Source: an uncultured Flavobacteriales bacterium (GTDB taxonomy: Bacteria; Bacteroidota; Bacteroidia; Flavobacteriales; Vicingaceae). Taken from it: 5,585 nt of DNA. How positions within the stretch are numbered: position 1 is the stretch's first letter; every line of letters begins with the position of its first letter. The notes under the pieces are model-generated. The model made no database searches. It was not told the origin of the DNA and saw only the letters and a program-made list of their open reading frames with translations. Both the position numbers and the translations under genes were made by a program. The stretch lies in the NCBI GenBank assembly GCA_946886085.1, contig CAMPHX010000112.1, positions 1-5,585 on the forward strand, written 5' to 3'. Positions 1 through 5,409 of the stretch are shown here, one piece after another.

Positions 1-2
1 GG

Positions 3-80
3 AATATTGTAATTAAAATTTGGTATTTATTCTTTTTAAAAGTTTTTTCAAAAAACAATTCAACCCTATTCTCAGCGTAG
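3..80 (+). CDS. Possible 3' end of a plus-strand gene entering from the left edge
   Basis: One plus-strand frame is open from the window edge to a TAG at 78-80, giving about 25 residues (NIVIKIWYLFF... ending ...STLFSA). The other two plus frames hit stops within the first 15 bases. A plus-oriented intrinsic terminator begins 17 bases after this stop, which is what a gene end would look like. Twenty-five open codons in AT-rich DNA are not evidence by themselves, and I do not recognise the residues. The upstream gene could instead end outside the window. Confidence 0.22.
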   Translation, partial: NIVIKIWYLFFLKVFSKNNSTLFSA

Positions 81-97
81 TATGAAAAAAGCGACCT

Positions 98-125
98 AAG
101 CTTAGCATTTGCTAAGCTTTTTATT
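98..125 (+). terminator. Intrinsic terminator, plus-strand orientation
   Basis: AAGCTTAGCA (98-107) and TGCTAAGCTT (110-119) form a perfect 10-base inverted repeat, effectively a 9-bp stem with a four-base ATTT loop. The T-rich run TTTTTATTATTTTT follows from 118. The minus-strand side lacks a U tract (it reads into AGGTCGC), so the hairpin works for plus-strand transcription. It implies a plus-strand gene just to the left of, or entering, this window. Confidence 0.6.
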
Positions 126-131
126 ATTTTT

Positions 132-145
132 ATAGCTTAAGCTAT
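132..145. repeat. 14-base perfect palindrome
   Basis: ATAGCTTAAGCTAT is its own reverse complement. It lies 12 bases beyond the 98-119 hairpin and reuses the same AGCTTA/TAAGCT words. No gene start is near it. It could be an operator, a remnant of a repeated element, or chance in AT-rich DNA. The rest of 1-241 holds only the two terminators and no supportable gene beyond the short open frame at the left edge. Confidence 0.4.
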
Positions 146-185
146 TCTTTAAACTAACCATTATTACTATGTTTGATGGCTACCA

Positions 186-221
186 AATAAAAAACCCAAT
201 GATTTTACATCATTGGGTTTT
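186..221 (-). terminator. Intrinsic terminator of the lipoprotein/receptor operon
   Basis: AAAACCCAATGA (191-202) and TCATTGGGTTTT (210-221) are perfectly complementary 12-base arms around a seven-base loop. Read on the minus strand, the stem runs into TTTTTTATTT, a good U tract. It begins 20 bases after the stop codon of the lipoprotein gene, so it should end the receptor-lipoprotein transcript. Confidence 0.82.
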
Positions 222-241
222 AAAATTTAGGAAGATATTTA

Positions 242-817
242 TTACTGAATTTCAGTAACAAAATTCAATTCCACATCCGTATCTCCCGGAGCACAAGTGC
301 CGTCTTTTACACCCGGTTGGTGTTTTAACACTACTTGAGTGGTACCAACAGAAACATTTCCTACAGTCCATTGAGAAGCTAAACCTACTTCATAAGTACC
401 ATCAGAATCTGTTCTGATAATGCTTAAATTCACATTAGTAGGTGTGAAGCAAAAAATATGTTCATCATCTTCTTCTTGTATTTCTGTAGTAATATTTTCC
501 ACAGGGTTTTTAGATTCGTCATATACTTCAATAGCAGCATTATATACTGTATTAGCAACTAATCTAATGGTATCAAATTGTGTTGGCGCATTTCCACCAT
601 CACCATCAGGGTCTCTAAAAAAGACAGTTACTGTTGGCTCAACACCTGCGGTATCTATAAATGTAATTTTAACAGTAGTAATTAATTCTTCTTCATTAGC
701 AGGAGGAGTTGAAGAGGATGGTTTTGGAGTATCATCGTCTTTTTTACAACCTACCATTAAGGCGGCTGCTAAGAATAGAAATAAACTTGCTTTGGTTATT
801 TTTTGTATTGTTTTCAT
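242..817 (-). CDS. Putative surface-exposed lipoprotein, partner of the TonB receptor
   Basis: This 191-residue protein starts with a lipoprotein signal peptide: KTIQKITK basic end, hydrophobic residues 11-22, and lipobox LMVGC with Cys24 as the lipidated residue. Residues 25-29 are KKDDD, which fits the X-K-(D/E)2 type of surface-export signal described for Bacteroidota lipoproteins, so it is probably displayed outside the cell. A Pro/Ser linker (30-40) leads to a beta-rich domain with NEEELITTV (41-49), a DPDGDGG turn (69-75), NPVENITTEIQEEDDEH (104-120) and LKHQPG (164-169) near the C-terminus. These blocks resemble, from memory, a small lipoprotein family found beside TonB receptors in Flavobacteria. 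The acidic-His patch 115-120 and Cys123/Cys175 could be metal ligands or a disulfide, which is inference. The gene starts 10 bases after the receptor stop, so the two are almost certainly co-transcribed. No Shine-Dalgarno is visible; an A-rich tract precedes the ATG. Its biochemical function is unknown. Confidence 0.88.
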   Translation of the reverse strand: MKTIQKITKASLFLFLAAALMVGCKKDDDTPKPSSSTPPANEEELITTVKITFIDTAGVEPTVTVFFRDPDGDGGNAPTQFDTIRLVANTVYNAAIEVYDESKNPVENITTEIQEEDDEHIFCFTPTNVNLSIIRTDSDGTYEVGLASQWTVGNVSVGTTQVVLKHQPGVKDGTCAPGDTDVELNFVTEIQ

Positions 818-827
818 ATTTTTTATT

Positions 828-3158
828 TTAAAATGTTGTTTTTAATTGAAGTATAAAATTTCTACCCATCTCATCGCTATAATACCTGAATTTGTTGAGG
901 TAATCACGATAAGTGGTGTTTAATAAATTATTGATTTGCATCCCGATAATTAGTGGCACAGTTTGTTTTTTGGTTTTGTATAATGGAATTTCCAATCCGG
1001 CTTGTAAACTCAGCAATTCATACCCTTTTGGTGGCGGCACAAAATCAGAATTAGCCTCATACCTAGTTTGTTCTAACACATGTTGCAACGAAACACTTAT
1101 AAATAAATTTTTTAATGATTTTAAACTATCTACATGAAAGTTAATACCATTTTCAAATCTATCGGAAGGAATACTGTATAGCCATTCATTAGCAGTTTCA
1201 TCAAACGCTCTGATTAAAGAGACTTTTCCTGTATAAGTAACATTTTTATGGAAATGATAATCCACTTTTGTGTCCACACCTTTAAATGTAGCGGTTGTTT
1301 GCTTGTATCTAAAAGTAGGAAAAGCACCTCTAATGGTTAGTGTTGGCGGCAACTCAGGAGCTAAATAAATATAATCAGCAATGTGGTTGTAATAGCCTTC
1401 CACTTGAATTAGCAGTTTTTCAGCACGATATTCTACAGAAAAAAGGTTGTTATAAGCCTTTTCGGGAGAAAGCGTTCTGTCGCCAATTTCTACAGCAGCA
1501 GCACCATGATGAACACCATCGCTAAACAACTCGTTTATTCCCGGTGGACGCCAAGCTGAACCGAAGTTATACCCTAATGTTACCTTATCAGTAAGCTTAT
1601 AAACACTACCTATTGTGCCGGAAAAATTCTCATAGTTAAAATCAGGTTCGGTTAGTTCATCTTTTTCCCACACATAAGCTTGTTGGTAGATTTTATCGTA
1701 TCGTACACCACCTTCAATCTGGAGTTTGTAATTATTACTTGTCCAGTTTTCTATCCAAAAAATACCCGAGCTGTATTTAATAAAATTGGGAATAAAATTT
1801 CTGCCTTCCGTTGTGTTTCCCTGATAAAATCCACTCACACCAATAGAGCCTTTAAACTTTTTAATTCTTTTGTGTTCCCAAATTAAGTCGGCCGTATGGG
1901 TGGTTAAACCAAATTTAAGATCGGGCAAACTAGGGTCGTTTTCTCTACCTCTTGGTTGGTGCTTATCAAACTCATTTCTCAGGTTAAACTGACGGGCATA
2001 AACTAACTCCAGTTTTCCTACTTTTCCTGTAGCCACATAACTTTTTACCTTAAACAATTCATGCTCAAATTTCTGATAAGGACGTTCTATATCGTAAGTG
2101 AAGTCAGCTTTTTCTAAAGGTTCTTCGGCAGCAAAAGCAGTTTGTAAATCAGTAAGATTTCCAATATGAGCACCTGAAAAAATGCCAATAATGGAGTTAA
2201 ACTGACTGTAAAATAGCTCCACACCGTATTTTTCTTTATTCAGACCTAACGTCCACGAAAAATTCTGTTCTTCCACACCAGTATTTTTAAGAAAATAGTT
2301 GGGTGTCTGCATATTTCCACTTTTTTTCAGAGAACCTTGCACACGCCAAGCAATGCCTAAAAGTTTATCGCTTTTTCCCTCTAACATCGCAGAACTAACT
2401 CCTTGTTGTCCGTTAGAAGATCCAATAGCATTAATTTCGCCATTAATTCCTGAACTGTCAGGTAATTCGGCAGGTTCTACCAATATAACGCCACCAATAG
2501 CATTTGCGCCATAACGGACACTTTGAGCACTTTTTACCACACTAAGTTTATTGGCAATAAAAGGATCAATTTCAGGAGCGTGTTCGCTTCCCCATTGTTG
2601 TCCCTCTTGCCTAATACCATTATTTAGAATAAGAATTCTATCGCTATGCATCCCATGAATTACAGGTTTAGAAATAGAATTTCCGGTTGTAAGCGTTGTA
2701 ACTCCGGTAAGTTCTTTCATGCTTTCACCTAAAGTTCTTCCTCGGGTTTTAGTAAGTTCTTCCGGTGAAAGTTCCTTTTTTACAACAGAACTAAGCGGTT
2801 TTATTTCATTTTCTATGATAGCAAATTCTTTCAATTCCTCAATATGATGTTCTAAATAAAAGGTTTTTTTAGTGTGTTGGGTAATCAATATTTGTTGCGT
2901 ATCAGGCTCACAACCAATATGACCAATAACCAGTGTGTAATTTTGCTTACACAGGTTAGGAACGACAAAAACACCGTTCATATCGGAAACGTATCCTTTT
3001 TCTAATTCAACAATATAAATTGTAGAAAAAGACAAAGCTTGTTGATCATGTTCGTCAATTACAATTCCTGAAAGCGTAAACTCGCAAGAAGGTGTTTGTG
3101 TAAATACCACAGATTGACCAACTATGCCCAACAAAATTAAGAGCAATAAACCCTTCAT
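828..3158 (-). CDS. TonB-dependent outer-membrane receptor, ZnuD-like, probably metal uptake
   Basis: The protein has 776 residues, a normal length for a TonB-dependent receptor. Residues 1-20 are a signal peptide. A carboxypeptidase-regulatory-like beta domain spans about 27-105 (SGIVIDEHDQQ, SDMNGVF). The plug follows at about 120-230, with RTLGESMKELTGV (141-153), HGMHSDRILILNNG (168-181) and RYGANAIGGVILVEP (215-229). The remainder is a beta-barrel ending ...DEMGRNFILQLKTTF with a terminal Phe, as outer-membrane barrels do. The HGMHSDRILILNNG and QWGSEHAPEIDP plug segments and the final YRDYLNKFRYYSDEMGRNF block recall the ZnuD family of zinc receptors. A His pair occurs in WRPPGINELFSDGVHHG (536-552). 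It would import a TonB/ExbBD-energised substrate. Zinc is favoured because of the His-rich protein encoded upstream, but copper, cobalt or a chelate is possible. The ATG at 3156-3158 precedes a good signal peptide. The reading frame is intact. Confidence 0.9.
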   Translation of the reverse strand: MKGLLLLILLGIVGQSVVFTQTPSCEFTLSGIVIDEHDQQALSFSTIYIVELEKGYVSDMNGVFVVPNLCKQNYTLVIGHIGCEPDTQQILITQHTKKTFYLEHHIEELKEFAIIENEIKPLSSVVKKELSPEELTKTRGRTLGESMKELTGVTTLTTGNSISKPVIHGMHSDRILILNNGIRQEGQQWGSEHAPEIDPFIANKLSVVKSAQSVRYGANAIGGVILVEPAELPDSSGINGEINAIGSSNGQQGVSSAMLEGKSDKLLGIAWRVQGSLKKSGNMQTPNYFLKNTGVEEQNFSWTLGLNKEKYGVELFYSQFNSIIGIFSGAHIGNLTDLQTAFAAEEPLEKADFTYDIERPYQKFEHELFKVKSYVATGKVGKLELVYARQFNLRNEFDKHQPRGRENDPSLPDLKFGLTTHTADLIWEHKRIKKFKGSIGVSGFYQGNTTEGRNFIPNFIKYSSGIFWIENWTSNNYKLQIEGGVRYDKIYQQAYVWEKDELTEPDFNYENFSGTIGSVYKLTDKVTLGYNFGSAWRPPGINELFSDGVHHGAAAVEIGDRTLSPEKAYNNLFSVEYRAEKLLIQVEGYYNHIADYIYLAPELPPTLTIRGAFPTFRYKQTTATFKGVDTKVDYHFHKNVTYTGKVSLIRAFDETANEWLYSIPSDRFENGINFHVDSLKSLKNLFISVSLQHVLEQTRYEANSDFVPPPKGYELLSLQAGLEIPLYKTKKQTVPLIIGMQINNLLNTTYRDYLNKFRYYSDEMGRNFILQLKTTF

Positions 3159-3186
3159 TTTGATTGAATTAATTGTAAGAATAGTG

Positions 3187-3207
3187 CTTATAGCAATAGG
3201 CTATAAG
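3187..3207. promoter_or_regulatory. Inverted repeat in the receptor leader, candidate operator or RNA hairpin
   Basis: CTTATAGC (3187-3194) and GCTATAAG (3200-3207) are perfect 8-base inverted arms around a five-base spacer. The element lies 28 bases upstream of the receptor start codon. On the minus strand it is not followed by a U tract, so it is not an ordinary terminator. It could bind a dimeric metal-responsive repressor or fold in the mRNA leader. Confidence 0.4.
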
Positions 3208-3336
3208 AACATTGATAAGCTAAAAATATTGATTTTTTAAAGTGCCGAAAAATCGGGATGATTAAGGAATTATCAAAAAATAAACTACACATCCTGACTT
3301 GTTCTTTTACTCTTTTTTTGCGTTGTAAAATCGTTA

Positions 3337-3352
3337 AATAGTCAAGACTATT
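3337..3352. promoter_or_regulatory. Inverted repeat between the His-rich gene and the receptor, candidate operator
   Basis: AATAGTC (3337-3343) and GACTATT (3346-3352) are perfect 7-base arms with an AA spacer. The site is 27 bases downstream, on the minus strand, of a TAATTTTG box that could be the receptor's -7 element, which places it in the transcribed leader near the promoter. The size is right for a dimeric regulator. I cannot match it to a known Zur or Fur box. Confidence 0.38.
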
Positions 3353-3378
3353 CGCCTCATTTACGCCTTAAAAAACAA

Positions 3379-3386
3379 CAAAATTA
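3379..3386 (-). promoter_or_regulatory. Candidate -7 promoter box for the receptor gene
   Basis: On the minus strand this reads TAATTTTG, matching the Bacteroidota -7 consensus TAnnTTTG. No convincing TTTG -33 element lies 19-20 bases upstream, so an activator or a weak promoter would be needed. Transcription would start near 3372 and leave a leader of roughly 210 bases carrying both inverted repeats. The receptor may also be transcribed by read-through from the His-rich gene, since no terminator is seen between them. Confidence 0.35.
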
Positions 3387-3423
3387 CTACATCAATTTTG
3401 CATATTTTATTTCTTGATAATTC

Positions 3424-3750
3424 CTAAGCGGTGGGAGGACCTCTGAGAGGAGTGTTTTTATTGGTGTTTTTATTAATGAAAACCGTTAAGTATTCACTAA
3501 TAATGGTTTTTTCGTTTAAGAAACTAAAGAAATGATGGTTTTTATTGCTTACTTCTGAAGAAGCAGAGAAGTTGAACGTACAAACTAAATCTTCTTGTTC
3601 GTGTTCAACATGGTGAAAGTGTTTTTCGGTTTTTGCATCGCAATGTACGCCTTCATGATGAAAAAATAATTCATGAACAGTTCTTCCTAAATAAGCGTAG
3701 GAAATAGCAATAACAAGTAATAGACTGATATGTTGCTTTATGCGATTCAT
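3424..3750 (-). CDS. Small histidine-rich exported or membrane-anchored protein, putative metal-binding
   Basis: The protein has 108 residues. Residues 8-22 form one hydrophobic segment after a basic N-terminus, so it is either an uncleaved anchor or a signal peptide. The following stretch is loaded with metal ligands: His26, His31, His32, His36, Cys37, His44, His46, His47, His50 and Cys57, then His72-His73. Eleven His and two Cys in 108 residues strongly suggest binding of zinc, copper or another soft divalent metal in the periplasm. The C-terminus is basic and Asn/Lys-rich and ends LRGPPTA. Small Bacteroidota proteins with this His/Cys pattern and a terminal R-G-P-P are, in my recollection, often beside metal-type TonB receptors. 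The ending also recalls the R-A-P-P tail of proteobacterial DUF2946 proteins, but any relationship is unproven. There is no other Met in the frame, so the start is the ATG at 3748-3750. It lies upstream of the receptor on the same strand with no terminator between them. Confidence 0.75.
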   Translation of the reverse strand: MNRIKQHISLLLVIAISYAYLGRTVHELFFHHEGVHCDAKTEKHFHHVEHEQEDLVCTFNFSASSEVSNKNHHFFSFLNEKTIISEYLTVFINKNTNKNTPLRGPPTA

Positions 3751-3760
3751 AAATAGAACA

Positions 3761-3768
3761 CAAAGTTA
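3761..3768 (-). promoter_or_regulatory. Candidate -7 promoter box of the His-rich gene
   Basis: The minus strand reads TAACTTTG, a perfect TAnnTTTG match. It ends only 10 bases before the ATG at 3750, so transcription from it would give a leader of just a few bases. I see no TTG at the expected -33 spacing, so this rests on the -7 box alone. Confidence 0.35.
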
Positions 3769-3809
3769 CTCATTTTATTAATGATAAATTATTTGAATGA
3801 ATATATTAG

Positions 3810-3840
3810 TTGGTGTGTAAGAAAAAATATATTAAATTTG
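3810..3840 (+). promoter_or_regulatory. Promoter of the tRNA-Cys gene
   Basis: TTG (3810-3812) is followed after 20 bases by TAAATTTG (3833-3840), fitting the Bacteroidota pattern TTTG-N19-TAnnTTTG. The -7 box ends 17 bases before the mature tRNA, leaving room for a short 5' leader. Confidence 0.62.
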
Positions 3841-3857
3841 CACTCACTTTAAAAAAA

Positions 3858-3931
3858 GGTCCTGTGGCCGAGCGGTTAGGCAGAGGTCTGCAAAACCTTG
3901 TACAGCGGTTCGAATCCGCTCGGGACCTCCA
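3858..3931 (+). tRNA. tRNA-Cys (anticodon GCA), CCA encoded
   Basis: The cloverleaf is complete. The acceptor stem GGTCCTG (3858-3864) pairs with CGGGACC (3921-3927), with one T-G wobble. The D arm runs from GCC (3867-3869) to GGC (3879-3881). The anticodon stem GAGGT/ACCTT (3883-3887, 3895-3899) holds the loop CTGCAAA with anticodon GCA at 3890-3892. A four-base variable loop follows, then the T arm AGCGG/CCGCT with loop TTCGAAT (3909-3915). The discriminator base is T3928, the U73 expected for tRNA-Cys, and CCA is encoded at 3929-3931. It has its own promoter and terminator, so it is a single-gene transcript. Confidence 0.97.
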
Positions 3932-3934
3932 AAT

Positions 3935-3970
3935 AAAAAGCCTCTGATAGAAACATCGGAGGCTTTTTTT
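3935..3970 (+). terminator. Intrinsic terminator of tRNA-Cys
   Basis: GCCTCTGAT (3940-3948) pairs with ATCGGAGGC (3955-3963), with one T-G wobble and a six-base AGAAAC loop. Flanking A5 and T7 tracts extend the stem and supply the U tail. It starts four bases after the tRNA CCA end. The flanking A tract also gives a U tail on the minus strand, so it may act in both directions. Confidence 0.88.
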
Positions 3971-3991
3971 GTTAATGATAAATTAAGTCGC

Positions 3992-4031
3992 TTAACATTA
4001 ACTTAACATTACTTTTTTATTTGGTTAATAT
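3992..4031 (+). promoter_or_regulatory. PhoB/PhoP-type box array upstream of the porin
   Basis: TTAACAT occurs at 3992-3998 and 4003-4009, 11 bases apart. The same 11-base phase continues with a poor unit TTTTTAT (4014-4020) and a one-mismatch unit TTAATAT (4025-4031). Tandem direct half-sites with an 11-base period are the known layout of Pho boxes, such as E. coli CTGTCAT repeats and Bacillus TTAACA repeats. The last unit ends 19 bases before the -7 box, where a -33 element would sit, as expected for an activator that substitutes for it. The downstream OprO/OprP-type porin fits phosphate-starvation control. Binding by a PhoB homologue is inferred. Confidence 0.68.
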
Positions 4032-4050
4032 AGATAATGAATCCAAAAGA

Positions 4051-4058
4051 TACTTTTG
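4051..4058 (+). promoter_or_regulatory. -7 promoter box of the porin gene
   Basis: TACTTTTG matches TAnnTTTG. No TTTG lies at the normal 19-base spacing upstream; that place is taken by the TTAATAT Pho-like half-site. The start of transcription would be near 4065, giving a leader of roughly 45-50 bases. The identical octamer occurs in the promoter of the next gene. Confidence 0.62.
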
Positions 4059-4111
4059 CCTCGAATTTAAGGTTTTAAAAGTAATAGATATTTAACAATA
4101 AGTAAACATAG

Positions 4112-5326
4112 ATGAACAGTATTAAATTAATATTAACATTTGTTGTAACGCTTTTTCTAAGTGTATTGGGTTTTTCGCAAGAAGTAACAAATGGTAAGTT
4201 TGGTAAAGGAATATATAATGTTATAGCTGCCGATAGTTCTTGGAGTATGAAGGTGGGAGCTAGATTTCAAACATTATATATAGGCGAGTGGGATATAGAT
4301 GACAAAGGAAATTTTAGGGATGGAAGTTCTAATTTTTTAGTTAGAAGAGCTAGGTTGAAGTTTGATGGATTTGCTTACAGTCCTAAGTTGCAATATAAGT
4401 TAGAGTTAGGCTTGAGTAATAGAGATATGTCGGGAGCAAATCAATACACTAGCAATTCTCCAAGATATATATTTGATGCATTGTTGAAATGGAATTTTTA
4501 TAAAAATTTTGTTTTGTGGATGGGGCAAACCAAATTACCGGGAAATAGAGAGCGAGTGGTTTCATCAGGAGATTTGCAATTTGTTGATAGGTCTATGTTA
4601 AATAGTGCTTTTAATATAGATAGAGATATGGGGATTCAATTGAGACATCATTTTAAAATAGGGAGTACTTTCTTAGTTAGAGAAATAGCTGCCTTTTCTC
4701 AGGGAGAAGGAAGAAATATTACTTCTGGTAATCTTGGGGGGTATCAATATACCTATAGAGTTGAATTTTTACCTTTTGGAAAATTTGCTAAAAAAGGTGA
4801 TTATTCCGGTGGTGATTTAGTGAGAGAAGAAAAAGTAAAATTAGCTATTGCAGGAACTTACGATATGAACGATAACGCTGTTAAAACAAAAAGTAATTTG
4901 GGAAGTTACATGGTTAATGATATAGGGTTGTATGAAACAGATGTTCATACCTTATTTATTGATGCCATGTTGAAATATAAAGGCTTTTCGTTTATGGCAG
5001 AATATGCTCAACGAGAAGCTGATCATCCTGAAGCAATAAATGGTGACGGAACACTAACTGGTGATATTGTAAATGTAGGTAAAGGAATAAACTTGCAAAT
5101 GGGCTATTTGTTTAAATCAAATTGGGAATTATCTGGAAGGTTTACACAAATTGATTATATAAAAGAAATTACCGGAAAAGATGTAACAAGTCAATATACA
5201 TTGGGATTATCAAAATATTTTTCAGGACATAAGTTAAAAGTACAATCTGATATAAGTTATGCTACCTCAAATAATTTTACTACAGGTGGATTAATGAGCA
5301 GACTACAAATTGATCTTCATTTTTAA
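4112..5326 (+). CDS. OprO/OprP-family outer-membrane porin, probably phosphate-selective
   Basis: This 404-residue protein has a signal peptide at 1-22 (hydrophobic 6-21, cleavage near GFSQ/EV) and then a beta-barrel of the phosphate-selective porin O and P family. Family-like blocks are KVGARFQTLYIGEW (47-60), RRARLKFDG (78-86), which is the most telling, the strand YKLELGLSN (95-103), and GQTKLPGNRERV with FVDRS (138-161). The chain alternates amphipathic strands and ends LQIDLHF, with the terminal Phe of outer-membrane proteins. It should be a trimeric passive channel that lets phosphate or other anions across the outer membrane. Members of this family can also carry polyphosphate or pyrophosphate, so the exact substrate is open. 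The Pho-like box upstream independently supports phosphate. The start ATG at 4112 precedes the signal peptide directly. No terminator follows; the next promoter begins 2 bases after the stop. Confidence 0.9.
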   Translation: MNSIKLILTFVVTLFLSVLGFSQEVTNGKFGKGIYNVIAADSSWSMKVGARFQTLYIGEWDIDDKGNFRDGSSNFLVRRARLKFDGFAYSPKLQYKLELGLSNRDMSGANQYTSNSPRYIFDALLKWNFYKNFVLWMGQTKLPGNRERVVSSGDLQFVDRSMLNSAFNIDRDMGIQLRHHFKIGSTFLVREIAAFSQGEGRNITSGNLGGYQYTYRVEFLPFGKFAKKGDYSGGDLVREEKVKLAIAGTYDMNDNAVKTKSNLGSYMVNDIGLYETDVHTLFIDAMLKYKGFSFMAEYAQREADHPEAINGDGTLTGDIVNVGKGINLQMGYLFKSNWELSGRFTQIDYIKEITGKDVTSQYTLGLSKYFSGHKLKVQSDISYATSNNFTTGGLMSRLQIDLHF

Positions 5327-5328
5327 AA

Positions 5329-5346
5329 TTAACATTAACTTAACAT
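5329..5346 (+). promoter_or_regulatory. PhoB/PhoP-type box upstream of the truncated gene
   Basis: TTAACAT at 5329-5335 and 5340-5346 gives two perfect half-sites 11 bases apart. The sequence TTAACATTAACTTAACATT (5329-5347) is identical for 19 bases to 3992-4010. It starts 2 bases after the porin stop codon and ends 19 bases before the -7 box. Confidence 0.7.
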
Positions 5347-5365
5347 TGGAGATAAATTCCCAACT

Positions 5366-5373
5366 TACTTTTG
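5366..5373 (+). promoter_or_regulatory. -7 promoter box of the truncated gene
   Basis: TACTTTTG matches TAnnTTTG and is identical to the porin -7 box at 4051-4058. The leader to the ATG at 5410 would be about 30 bases. The gene therefore has its own promoter and does not depend only on read-through from the porin. Confidence 0.62.
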
Positions 5374-5409
5374 AATTAATAAAATAAAGAAAATTAGCAA
5401 GTTTTTAAA

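Noticed and set aside
168..175. TATGTTTG, a match to the -7 consensus on the plus strand
   Set aside because: No plus-strand gene follows for over 3.5 kb and no -33 element is present.
420..845. A 141-codon open frame on the plus strand opposite the lipoprotein gene
   Set aside because: It lies antisense to a gene with a clear lipobox, ordered domains and a terminator. Its own product is a Ser/Val-rich low-complexity chain typical of an antisense reading of an AT-rich gene.
913..2514. Four shorter plus-strand open frames within the receptor gene
   Set aside because: All are antisense to the intact receptor frame, show no recognisable motifs and have no promoter of their own.
3159..3423. A metabolite riboswitch, such as cobalamin, in the receptor leader
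   Set aside because: I looked for conserved riboswitch core sequences and saw none; only simple inverted repeats are evident.
3778..3985. TTAATGATAAATTA repeated at 3778-3791 and 3972-3985, flanking tRNA-Cys
   Set aside because: I considered an attachment-site duplication, but the repeat is only 14 bases, A/T-only except for one G, does not overlap the tRNA, and encloses just the tRNA with its promoter and terminator. Chance is likely in such AT-rich spacers.
4092..4109. A further degenerate pair TTAACAA-N4-TAAACAT just before the porin start codon
   Set aside because: The spacing is again 11 bases, but each half has a mismatch. The pair lies downstream of the predicted transcription start and is out of phase with the main array, so it is probably coincidence.
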